A stretch of 64,000 nt of DNA from JAGNLV01 sp964612145 (GTDB taxonomy: Bacteria > Zixibacteria > MSB-5A5 > GN15 > FEB-12), in assembly GCA_964612145.1 (NCBI GenBank), contig CAZTBP010000020.1:1-64000 (forward strand). Reading direction: 5' to 3'. The translations under genes were made by a program, and so were the position numbers. The stretch's first letter is position 1, and every line of letters starts with the position of its first letter. Under the pieces are notes generated by a model. The model did not search any database and was not told the origin of the DNA. It saw only the letters and a list, made by a program, of their open reading frames with translations. Shown in pieces: positions 7,685 through 14,938 of the stretch.

Positions 7685-9814
7685 GTGGCTATGCATATGC
7701 CGATCAAAGTTGCTATTCTGTGGCACATGCATCAGCCCAATTATCAGGAGCCGCAGTCGGACCGGATGGTCCTTCCGTGGGTCCGTCTTCATGCCATTAA
7801 AGATTATCTCGATATGCCGCTGCTGGCGGCCGGGCATGAGTCTGTCCGGGTAACTTTCAATCTGGTTCCGGCCCTTTTGGATCAACTCCAGCTCTATGTT
7901 GACGGCGGTTCCGACCGGCATCTGGAGCTTTCGCGGATGCCGGCCGAGCAAATGTCCGAGGAGCTTCGGAGCGAGCTTTTGGGGTCGATGTTTGCGGGCA
8001 ATCCGCCGACCATGATCGAACCGTATCCCCGCTATGCCGAGCTCTATCGCAAGTATCGCAACAATGTTGGCGAGCAGGTGCTGGCGGCGCTGTTCACGTC
8101 CGAAGAACTCAGGGATCTTCAGGTCTGGTCAAACCTGGCCTGGGTAGATCCGGTGTTTCGGGATGAGGAGCCGGTGCGCACGCTTATGCTTCGGGGCCGA
8201 TATTTCACTGAGGAGCAGAAGGAGCGTCTGCTTGACTGGCAGACAGAGTTGATCAGTCGGGTGGTGCCGACCTATCGTGATCTGTTTGCGCGGGGATTGA
8301 TCGACGTTTCGTTTACACCGTACTATCATCCAATCCTGCCGCTTTTGTGTGACACCGAGTCAGCAAAGGAGGCGATTCCAACCATCAATTTGCCGGAACG
8401 GCGTTTTGCTCACCCGGAAGACGCCGAGAAGCAGATTGTCATGGCAATGGAGAAGTTTGAGTCGATTTTCGGGCAGCCGATGAAGGGCATGTGGCCGTCG
8501 GAGGGCTCCGTTTCCGAGGAGGTGGCGGGGCTGTGCCGCAAGCACGGTCTGACGTGGATTGCAACGGATGAGGAGGTGCTGTTCCACTCGCTGCGCAAGA
8601 GCGGGGGGGATCCAACTGCGAATCCGCCGCATTGCGTGTATGATCATGGTCCGGGGCTGAAGATGTTTTTCCGCGACCACAGTTTATCGGATCGAATCGG
8701 TTTTGTGTATTCGTCGTGGGATCCGGAGCGGGCTGTTCACGATTTACTTCAGCAGATCAGAGCCGCGGCCCAGAAGGCATCGGCGATTGTTGACGATGTG
8801 GTGGTGCCGATAATTCTCGACGGTGAGAACGCCTGGGAGTACTATCCCGGAGACGGGCGCGAGTTTCTGGACCAAATGTACCGTGAACTGGCAGCGGCAG
8901 AGGATATTGAGACCGTGACCCTTACCGAGGCGGCCGGGAGTCCCGGACGGAAGTTGCCGAAGCTGTTCGCCGGATCGTGGATCAATCACAATTTTCGGAT
9001 CTGGATTGGTCACCAGGAGGACAATACGGCCTGGGACTGGCTTTCGCAGGCGAGGGAGACGCTGGTTGAATTCGAAAAGAACCATGCCGACTACGATAAG
9101 GAAAAACTGGAGGCTGCCTGGCGGCAGATTTACATCGCGGAGGGATCGGACTGGTGCTGGTGGTATGGTGATGATCATCGTGGGGCGGATAACGAGGTCT
9201 TTGATCGGATATTCCGACGGCACCTGATCGCAGTGTATGAGCTGCTTGGGCTGGACACACCGGATGAACTCTGGCTTCCGATTTATCGGGGAGAGACGCA
9301 GTCGTTGACGGTTCTGCCCGATACGCTGTTGACGCCGGTGGTTGATGGTATCGTGTCGCATTTTTACGAATGGGCGGGAGCGGGTTCTTACGATTGTGCT
9401 GCTGCCGGCGGAGCGATGCATCGGGTGGACCAGGTTGTATCGGAGATTCAGTTTGTCTACGATCACGACCATTTTTATATTCGTCTTGACTTTGCTGATA
9501 GAAACGTCATAGACTCGATTGAGAAGCCTGTTTTTGAACTGGTTTTTGAGGCTTCCGAGCCCGAAGAGAAACTCCGGCTTCGGGTCCCGTTGCGGGCCGG
9601 TCGGATGAATGACAGTGCCGGCCGTTACACGGCGGCGTTGGGACAGGTGTTTGAGGTTGCGGTGCCGCGTGCCGACTTGTTGCCGGAGGGTCACGGCGAC
9701 CTGGCGTTTTCGGTGACTGTATTCAAGGGCAAACAGAAACTTGAAACCTGGCCGGAGGGTAAGCCTGTTAGTCTGACGGTGTATGAGAAGGATAAGGAAT
9801 TATTCTGGCCGTAG
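7685..9814 (+). CDS. Glycoside hydrolase family 57 protein
   Basis: A retaining alpha-glucan-active enzyme of family GH57 (alpha-amylase, amylopullulanase or 4-alpha-glucanotransferase type), 709 aa with no signal peptide, so probably cytoplasmic. The N-terminal strand carries the family motif HMHQPNY. The nucleophile region reads GMWPSEGSVS, with Glu near residue 273, and the acid/base region reads IILDGENAWEYYP, with Asp near residue 379. A second conserved block, WINHNFRIWIGHQEDNTAW, and WCWWYGDDH follow in a helical domain. The last ~170 residues form a beta-rich C-terminal domain. The start may be GTG 7685, ATG 7691 or ATG 7697; none has a clear ribosome-binding site. Exact substrate cannot be deduced; glycogen turnover is a reasonable guess. 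Confidence 0.88.
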   Translation: MAMHMPIKVAILWHMHQPNYQEPQSDRMVLPWVRLHAIKDYLDMPLLAAGHESVRVTFNLVPALLDQLQLYVDGGSDRHLELSRMPAEQMSEELRSELLGSMFAGNPPTMIEPYPRYAELYRKYRNNVGEQVLAALFTSEELRDLQVWSNLAWVDPVFRDEEPVRTLMLRGRYFTEEQKERLLDWQTELISRVVPTYRDLFARGLIDVSFTPYYHPILPLLCDTESAKEAIPTINLPERRFAHPEDAEKQIVMAMEKFESIFGQPMKGMWPSEGSVSEEVAGLCRKHGLTWIATDEEVLFHSLRKSGGDPTANPPHCVYDHGPGLKMFFRDHSLSDRIGFVYSSWDPERAVHDLLQQIRAAAQKASAIVDDVVVPIILDGENAWEYYPGDGREFLDQMYRELAAAEDIETVTLTEAAGSPGRKLPKLFAGSWINHNFRIWIGHQEDNTAWDWLSQARETLVEFEKNHADYDKEKLEAAWRQIYIAEGSDWCWWYGDDHRGADNEVFDRIFRRHLIAVYELLGLDTPDELWLPIYRGETQSLTVLPDTLLTPVVDGIVSHFYEWAGAGSYDCAAAGGAMHRVDQVVSEIQFVYDHDHFYIRLDFADRNVIDSIEKPVFELVFEASEPEEKLRLRVPLRAGRMNDSAGRYTAALGQVFEVAVPRADLLPEGHGDLAFSVTVFKGKQKLETWPEGKPVSLTVYEKDKELFWP

Positions 9815-9842
9815 GCGGGCCACCCGGCCGAGGGAGTAAACC

Positions 9843-10256
9843 ATGACCGACTCGTTTTTTCGAAATGATTCCGAGCAGAAGCCCAAAAGTGAAATTCCGG
9901 AGCTGAACGGCGAGGGCGAAGGTACCCATCAGCAGGAGAGTGCCGGTGGTGCTTTCTCAACGGAGGAGGGGCGAATGGCCGCGATAATGGCCTATATTCC
10001 GATTCTTTGTTTTGTGCCGTTGCTGAATATGCGCGACAACAAGGAAGCGCGGTTTCATGCCCGCCAGGGAGTAATGTTGTTTTTGATTGAGCTGGTAGCG
10101 GCGTTGTTTTTGATTGACGGCGTTTCAGATTTTGTTTTTCGCGCCGTGCTGATTTTAGCCGTGGCGTTGAGTGTGGCGGGGATAGTACTGGCCCTTCAGG
10201 GTCGCAGCTACAAGTTGCCGATTATCGGAGATCTTGCCGATAAGGCGAAACTTTGA
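9843..10256 (+). CDS. DUF4870-like small membrane protein
   Basis: A 137-aa protein with a ~40-residue polar N-terminus rich in Glu, Asn and Gln, and then three hydrophobic segments (about residues 46-60, 75-90 and 98-117). The sequence around NKEARFHARQGVMLFLIE matches the R-F-H-A-x-Q-G/A signature of DUF4870/Tic20-like membrane proteins. Function is unknown in this family. It follows the GH57 gene by 28 bp, with GAGGGAG upstream of the ATG, so both are probably in one transcript. Confidence 0.65.
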   Translation: MTDSFFRNDSEQKPKSEIPELNGEGEGTHQQESAGGAFSTEEGRMAAIMAYIPILCFVPLLNMRDNKEARFHARQGVMLFLIELVAALFLIDGVSDFVFRAVLILAVALSVAGIVLALQGRSYKLPIIGDLADKAKL

Positions 10257-10388
10257 GCTGATGCGGCTGTGTAAGATTCATTGTTGGTGTCTTAGTGCCC
10301 TTCTGATTACTGCATAAGAGTGTCATCTGGCGCTCGTGAGATAAGCGTAGACATCGCGGGTGGTTAGCTGCCCGTCAAATATTCAGAT

Positions 10389-10440
10389 TCTCGGAAGTTT
10401 TAGATTGACAGACGTTTACGTTGGACATACTCTTCCGAGA
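10389..10440. repeat. 9-bp inverted repeat flanking a TTGACA box
   Basis: TCTCGGAAG (10389-10397) and CTTCCGAGA (10432-10440) are perfect reverse complements. Between them lie TTGACA (10405-10410) and, 17 bp on, TACTCT (10428-10433), a possible sigma-70 promoter. It could be an operator pair or a structured RNA leader. Confidence 0.35.
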
Positions 10441-10734
10441 GAATATAGGCTGAAGCCAATAAGAAGACTTAATTTGATTGGGTAAAGTTCCGACAATATT
10501 GAAAGACTGTCCGGTTGCTGAGCAGCTCGTGTAAGCCATTGCACGAAAGTTACTTGGACTGTCCCTCACGGTCCGGTAGAGGGGTGCTGTTCAGGATACA
10601 GGCAAGTTGGTTTTGCGACAGTATTTGCAAGGTGTCGTGAGATTGAAGTTAGCGCGGGCAGGACATTTGTTGGGTGGTATTAACTCATTGTGCTTCAAGG
10701 GGATGTTGGTGCACATGAATGACCGCAAAAAGTC

Positions 10735-10750
10735 GGCAGCGGGGTTGCAA
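10735..10750 (+). promoter_or_regulatory. Sigma-54 promoter for the PorV/PorQ gene
   Basis: The -24 element reads CGGCAGC and the -12 element TTGCA, separated by GGGG. GG (10735-10736) and GC (10747-10748) are exactly 10 bp apart, the hallmark spacing. The start point would lie about 60-65 bp before ATG 10823. Confidence 0.6.
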
Positions 10751-10822
10751 ACATATTCATCGCCGGCATTTTCCTTGCCATACTCTAAGTGAAACAAATA
10801 GGAACACAAGAGAGGCTGGGAA

Positions 10823-11767
10823 ATGGTAAAACGAACAGTAAATCGAATAATCCTGGGTTGGGTTGTTCTTCTGATTCTGGTTGCCCTACTGGGCAAAGTT
10901 TCTGTGGCCGCCCCAAACGGCGGTCGGACCGCAGCTGAGTTTCTTCATATCGGGCTGGGTGCCCGGGCCGCCGGTATGGGCGGTGCCTATAGCGCTGTCG
11001 ATCAGGGAGCCGGAGCGGCGTATTGGAATCCGGCCGGGCTGAAGTCGGTTGAGGCGGGAGAGGCTGTTTTTGGGCATTTCGCCTGGTATCAGGATATCAC
11101 GATGGAGCAGGGTATTTTTGCGTGGTCGCTGGGTGAGCGTTCGACGGTGGCGGCCTCGATGAGTTATATGAACTATGGATCGATTGAGGGCCGGGATTTG
11201 GCGGGAGCGGTTACGTCGGACCTTAAGGCGTATGACTGGTACGGGGCGTTGTCGTGGGGGTATGCCGTATCTCGGGAGTTGTCTTTTGGTATGACGGGTA
11301 AATTCATCGCGCAGCAGCTTGATGATATCGCGGCTTCGACTTTTGCCGCTGATTTTGGTGTGATGTATCACTATGACCGGTTCACGTTTGCGGCGACGGC
11401 GGTGAATATCGGTCCGGACATGGACTATGCCGGTTATACCGAGCGGCTGCCGTCGGCGGCGCGTCTGGGTGTATCGGCGGCGCCGTTTGGACAGGACCTG
11501 CTGGCCTCGCTTGATGTCGAGAAGCGGTTTTATGGTGAGACGGTGATTCGGCAGGGACTTGAGTACGGCTATCACGACCAGTATTTCCTGCGGACGGGGT
11601 ACAATTTCTATCCGAGTCAGGAGGAGCGTTCGATGGGGGCTGGTTGGAGTTTTGGTGCGGGGCTTCGGATGGATCGGTTAGAGTTTGATTATGCGTATAC
11701 GCTTAAGGAATCTTATGCGTCGGATGATCTTCATCGGTTCTCGCTTGGGATAAAATTCGGGCAATAG
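10823..11767 (+). CDS. PorV/PorQ family outer-membrane protein
   Basis: A 314-aa beta-barrel protein with a signal peptide: a basic start, hydrophobic residues about 10-28, and likely cleavage near VSVAA. The mature N-terminus holds the family block FLHIGLGARAAGMGGAYSA followed by AAYWNPAGL. It ends in a barrel-like strand. PorV and PorQ are outer-membrane components or shuttles of type IX secretion in Bacteroidetes, but related proteins occur in FCB bacteria without a proven system, so the role here is inferred. ATG 10823 has a weak upstream GAGG. A sigma-54 promoter lies about 75 bp upstream and an intrinsic terminator follows, so it is probably a single-gene unit. Confidence 0.8.
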   Translation: MVKRTVNRIILGWVVLLILVALLGKVSVAAPNGGRTAAEFLHIGLGARAAGMGGAYSAVDQGAGAAYWNPAGLKSVEAGEAVFGHFAWYQDITMEQGIFAWSLGERSTVAASMSYMNYGSIEGRDLAGAVTSDLKAYDWYGALSWGYAVSRELSFGMTGKFIAQQLDDIAASTFAADFGVMYHYDRFTFAATAVNIGPDMDYAGYTERLPSAARLGVSAAPFGQDLLASLDVEKRFYGETVIRQGLEYGYHDQYFLRTGYNFYPSQEERSMGAGWSFGAGLRMDRLEFDYAYTLKESYASDDLHRFSLGIKFGQ

Positions 11768-11795
11768 TTCTCCTCTTTACAGTTAAAGATTGCGT

Positions 11796-11823
11796 AAAGC
11801 CGGCCGGTTTGGCCGGCTTTTTT
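11796..11823 (+). terminator. Intrinsic terminator
   Basis: AAAGCCGGCC and GGCCGGCTTT form a 10-bp stem with a 5-nt loop followed by T residues. It ends the PorV/PorQ transcript. Confidence 0.85.
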
Positions 11824-11849
11824 CGTGCAGTGACAGTGCATGTCGCTGC

Positions 11850-11861
11850 GCAACCGGTTGC
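11850..11861. promoter_or_regulatory. Palindrome upstream of a sigma-54 promoter (candidate activator site)
   Basis: GCAACCGGTTGC is a perfect 12-bp palindrome centred about 205 bp before the predicted start point of the sugar-transferase promoter. That is the usual distance for an upstream activating sequence of an NtrC-type regulator. The half-site CCGGTTGC recurs at 10511-10518, about 225 bp before the other sigma-54 promoter. Binding is inferred. I see nothing else in the 340-bp gap 11768-12108 apart from the terminator and the promoter. Confidence 0.4.
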
Positions 11862-12034
11862 AGATTATGTGTTGGGATGATCAGGGGTAAGCGGAAATTC
11901 CTAAGAAGGTTAGGTGTGTGATCAAGAGTTTTGCGTTAGAAGGGCGTAAGCGGTCTGTGTATGTTGCTGTATAGCAGGAGGTTATGGTGGCGCGGGAACT
12001 GATCGGAGACTCGATGGGTCCAGTAATAGGGAGT

Positions 12035-12050
12035 TGGCAACACATTTGCT
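12035..12050 (+). promoter_or_regulatory. Sigma-54 promoter for the sugar-transferase gene
   Basis: TGGCAAC-ACAT-TTGCT closely matches the TGGCACG-N4-TTGCW consensus. GG (12036-12037) and GC (12048-12049) are exactly 10 bp apart. The predicted leader to ATG 12109 is about 47 nt. Confidence 0.75.
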
Positions 12051-12108
12051 TCGGTATGTACGGTAACAAGTATGAGAACTGTCAATCGATAAAAAATTCC
12101 GTAGAGTA

Positions 12109-13047
12109 ATGAGTAGTTATATCCCTCACCACGAGAACATTGGTAACGAAAACGCAGCGGTTGTCACCCAGCGGGACTACAATTACGGTTCAGCCTCGGG
12201 AGTGAGCATTCCGGCCAATTCGTCGGCGTCCACGCCGTATCTTGGCCTGATCGAGCATCTCAAATATTTCGCTTGCGAATACATTCATGGGCTTTTATTT
12301 GTGGCGTGCTCGATGCTGTTTGTTATAGCTTTCCCAACTGCGCTGACTCGGTCTGCAGAGGTGAAAGCCATGATCGGTAGATTCTGCAAGCGCAGCCTGG
12401 ACATAGTGGGTGCGATAGTGGGGTTGCTTCTGTCAGCGCCCGCTTTTCTCATCGTTCCGATTCTGATCAAGCTTGATTCACCGGGGTCGGTGTTTTACAC
12501 TCAGACTCGGGTGGGAATTAACCGCCGCAAGCGTGATCGCCGGTATCACCAGCAGGGCGACGTGGTCGTAGAGCGTCGGGGGCGAGAGCGTCGCCGGCAC
12601 GACCTGAAGGGCCGTCCGTTTGAGGTGATCAAGTTCCGGACGATGGTTGCGGATGCCGAGAAGAAGTGTGGTCCGGTCTGGGCGACTAAGGATGATCCCC
12701 GGGTAACGCGGTTGGGCCAGTTTCTCCGCAAATCGCGGTTGGACGAGACCCCGCAGTTCATTAATGTGCTGAAGGGTGACATGTCGCTGGTTGGTCCGCG
12801 TCCGGAGCGCCCGAAATTTGTTGCCGACCTTTCGACTAAGGTCGGGGATTACACTGATCGCCTCCAGGTGAAGCCGGGACTGACCGGTCTGGCCCAGGTT
12901 GAGTCCGGCTACGATACGGATATTGCCTCGGTGACGCGGAAGGTGAACCTTGATCTGGAGTATATCCGGAACTGGTCGTTGTGGTATGATATTAAGATCA
13001 TGCTTCGGACGGTCAAGGTTGTGTTTACCGGAAAGGGTGCCTGCTAA
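12109..13047 (+). CDS. Polyprenyl-phosphate sugar-1-phosphate transferase
   Basis: An initiating transferase that would move a sugar phosphate from a nucleotide sugar to undecaprenyl phosphate at the inner membrane, the first step of exopolysaccharide or O-unit synthesis. It is 312 aa. Hydrophobic segments lie at about 61-79 and 98-121. The catalytic domain has KRSLDIVGA, FEVIKFRTM, the helix DETPQFINVLKGDMSLVGPRPERP and VKPGLTGLAQV. It has the short form, without a long N-terminal multi-helix domain. Residues about 138-168 are an Arg-rich insertion between RVGIN and the KFRTM strand, where relatives usually have only a few residues. The ATG at 12109 has only a weak ribosome-binding site. A sigma-54 promoter lies upstream and a terminator follows. 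Confidence 0.85.
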   Translation: MSSYIPHHENIGNENAAVVTQRDYNYGSASGVSIPANSSASTPYLGLIEHLKYFACEYIHGLLFVACSMLFVIAFPTALTRSAEVKAMIGRFCKRSLDIVGAIVGLLLSAPAFLIVPILIKLDSPGSVFYTQTRVGINRRKRDRRYHQQGDVVVERRGRERRRHDLKGRPFEVIKFRTMVADAEKKCGPVWATKDDPRVTRLGQFLRKSRLDETPQFINVLKGDMSLVGPRPERPKFVADLSTKVGDYTDRLQVKPGLTGLAQVESGYDTDIASVTRKVNLDLEYIRNWSLWYDIKIMLRTVKVVFTGKGAC

Positions 13048-13073
13048 CGCGCGGGCTGCAGACTCAAGATTTT

Positions 13074-13106
13074 ACGGCTGTGAGAGATCGCAGCCGTTTC
13101 TTTTAT
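13074..13106 (+). terminator. Intrinsic terminator after the sugar-transferase gene
   Basis: ACGGCTG and CAGCCGT form a 7-bp stem around a 10-nt loop, followed by TTCTTTTAT. Confidence 0.65.
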
Positions 13107-13109
13107 GTC

Positions 13110-13138
13110 TTGCACGGTCTTCAATAATGTGCTATTCT
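13110..13138 (+). promoter_or_regulatory. Possible sigma-70 promoter for the PEGA-domain gene
   Basis: TTGCAC at 13110-13115, a 17-bp spacer, and TATTCT at 13133-13138, located just after the preceding terminator. Confidence 0.45.
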
Positions 13139-13192
13139 TACCGATAATCTGATAGCATATATCATGTTAACTATAAGCAAAGGAGCCCGACG

Positions 13193-13921
13193 CTGAAACG
13201 GATTTTAGCGACATTGCTTCTGGTGATGACGGCGACTGCAGTGTCCGCTGCCGACGGTGATGAGGCCGGGGTGCGAATCGAGACTGATCCGCCGGGAGCG
13301 CAGGTGACGCTCGAGGGTGAGGCCACGGTATCCGGTATTTCGCCGGTTGTGTTTCGGCTTCCCCTGATCGGCGATTATAAGCTGAAGGTGGAGAAGTTTG
13401 GCTGGGAGGGGTACAACACACAGCTCATTCTTGATCCGCGCAAGAATATGACGGTCAATGTGAGCCTGTCGCCAAAGACGCGGTTCAAGGCGGCGGTGCG
13501 GTCGTTTTTTATACCCGGTTGGGGTCAGACGTACACGGGCCAGAAAAACAAGGGAGCGCTGTTGCTGCTGGCGACTATTGGTTCGGGGGCGGCCTATTTG
13601 ATTCTGGATAATAAATTCGACGACAAGTTCGATACATTTGAGTCTCGTCGCGACGAATACGACTCTTTGCTGGTGCATGGGACGCAGTCGGAACTGGATG
13701 CTGCGTGGCAACGGTTGGCCAACGCCCAGGACGAAGCCTACGACGCCGAGAACCGGCGCCGGGTGGCTATCGGGGCGGTGGTGGCATCCTGGGCGATCAA
13801 CATGCTTGATATACTGTTCTTCTTTCCCGCAGAACGGGGCACCTTTTCGGTAAAGGGTGTTGCCGTGAAACCTCAGCCGGTCGGTGACGGATTCGGCGTA
13901 ACGCTTTCAGCGGAATTTTAG
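13193..13921 (+). CDS. Exported PEGA-domain membrane protein, apparent CTG start
   Basis: A 242-aa exported protein. After a signal peptide (LKRILATLLLVMTATAVSA) comes a PEGA-type beta-sandwich (about residues 25-85; RIETDPPGAQVTLEGE and YKLKVEKFGWEGY). A segment with FFIPGWGQTYTGQKNKG, two hydrophobic helices and an acidic, coiled central part follow. The FIPGWGQ-type motif is shared with DUF5683-like proteins. The start is unusual: a perfect AAAGGAG (13179-13185) sits 7 bp before a CTG, and reading from there gives a textbook signal peptide with Lys-Arg at its start. The next in-frame option is TTG 13214, which lacks a Shine-Dalgarno and the basic residues. The frame is open upstream to TAA 13145, with no ATG or GTG. 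Role unknown, probably cell envelope. Confidence 0.7.
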   Translation: MKRILATLLLVMTATAVSAADGDEAGVRIETDPPGAQVTLEGEATVSGISPVVFRLPLIGDYKLKVEKFGWEGYNTQLILDPRKNMTVNVSLSPKTRFKAAVRSFFIPGWGQTYTGQKNKGALLLLATIGSGAAYLILDNKFDDKFDTFESRRDEYDSLLVHGTQSELDAAWQRLANAQDEAYDAENRRRVAIGAVVASWAINMLDILFFFPAERGTFSVKGVAVKPQPVGDGFGVTLSAEF

Positions 13922-13995
13922 GGGAGGAGCACGAGTCAATTTCAAAAGGTGGGGAAGTTGACAACAAAACAGCGTATCCTTTCGGAGAGCATTTA

Positions 13996-14889
13996 ATGGA
14001 AGCGGGTTGTGGGAAGCACGACCAAACGAAAGGGTACACCGATGGCAACCTTCGAGAAATCGAATCATGGGACAAGTCAATTCGACAAAGATGTACAGGA
14101 CGGGCCGGCTCAGACCTGGATATGATCGCCCGGGAGGGCGCCCGGCAGATGCTTGTTTCAGCCCTGGAGGTGGAAGTGACCGAGTTTTTGGGGCGACAAC
14201 AAATTGAACTAGTGGACAGCGATGGTTCTGGGGCCGGTCCGGTGGGCTACCGCAACGGTCATGGCAGGGCGCGTCGGGTGACCCTGGGGACGGGAACGGT
14301 CGAAGTGCGGGTGCCCCGGGTGCTGGAGACGGCTGAGACGTTTACCTCGCAGGCGGTGCGGTTCAAGCAGCAATTCGAGGGCGAGTACGAGGCCCGGCGG
14401 GCCCGTTCGCTGGCCGATCATCATCGCTGCTGGGTGCACAAGATGCGCAACGTGTTGGTCTGCTTTCCGAAGCGGCTGCTGCAGCAGATTTACGCGGCCG
14501 AAATCAAAAAACGGGCCGAGACCCTGATGGCCCAGTTCGCCGAGATGTACGGCCGCACATATCCTCTTGGGGTTGAGTGTTTGTGCAAAGATCGGGAGGC
14601 GTTGTTAACCTGCTTCGTCTATTCGAAGGAACACCGGGTGAGTCTGAAGACGACCAATCCGATCGAGTCGATCTTTGTCGTCGTCAGGTTGCGGACTGAC
14701 GCGACCCGGCGGATCAAGTCGCTCCGCTCGGCCTTGTACCTAATCTTTCAGTTGATTCATAGAGCGCAGAAAATCTGGCGCCGTGTCAGTGCGCCGCGTA
14801 TGGTGGAAAAGGTTCTCGATGGCGTGACGTTCGAGGACGGAACCGAAATCAGAAATAAAAGGAATTATGCCGAAAAAAGCGCTGCTTGA
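13996..14889 (+). pseudogene. IS256-family transposase with internal deletion
   Basis: The 297-codon frame matches both ends of IS256/mutator-type transposases, which are normally about 400 aa. The N-terminal part has EGARQMLVSALEVEVTEFLGR and YRNGHGRARRVTLGTGTVEVRVPR. The C-terminal part has RCWVHKMRNVL, NPIESIF and a final RAQKIWRR helix. The segment between them, which carries the first two catalytic Asp residues of the DDE triad, is missing: the frame jumps from EGEYEARR to the HHRCWVHK motif at about residue 135. It is therefore an in-frame deletion derivative and almost surely inactive. CACGAGT at 13930-13936 and its complement at 14906-14912 may be remnants of terminal inverted repeats, but this is weak. 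It separates the PEGA gene from the lipoprotein operon. Confidence 0.85.
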
Positions 14890-14938
14890 ATAAACAACTT
14901 ACACAACTCGTGACATGAACTCGGAGGAGCAGCTGGTA

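Larger units (their letters stand above)
10257..10822. other. 566-bp region without a convincing gene
   Basis: No reading frame here has a ribosome-binding site or family signature. It contains a 9-bp inverted repeat (10389-10440), a CCGGTTGC half-palindrome at 10511-10518, and a sigma-54-type promoter at 10735-10750 that serves the next gene. It is probably the regulatory region of the PorV/PorQ-type gene. Confidence 0.5.

Noticed and set aside
10607..10792. 61-codon frame in the 566-bp gap
   Set aside because: No ribosome-binding site, no recognisable sequence, and it spans the sigma-54 promoter.
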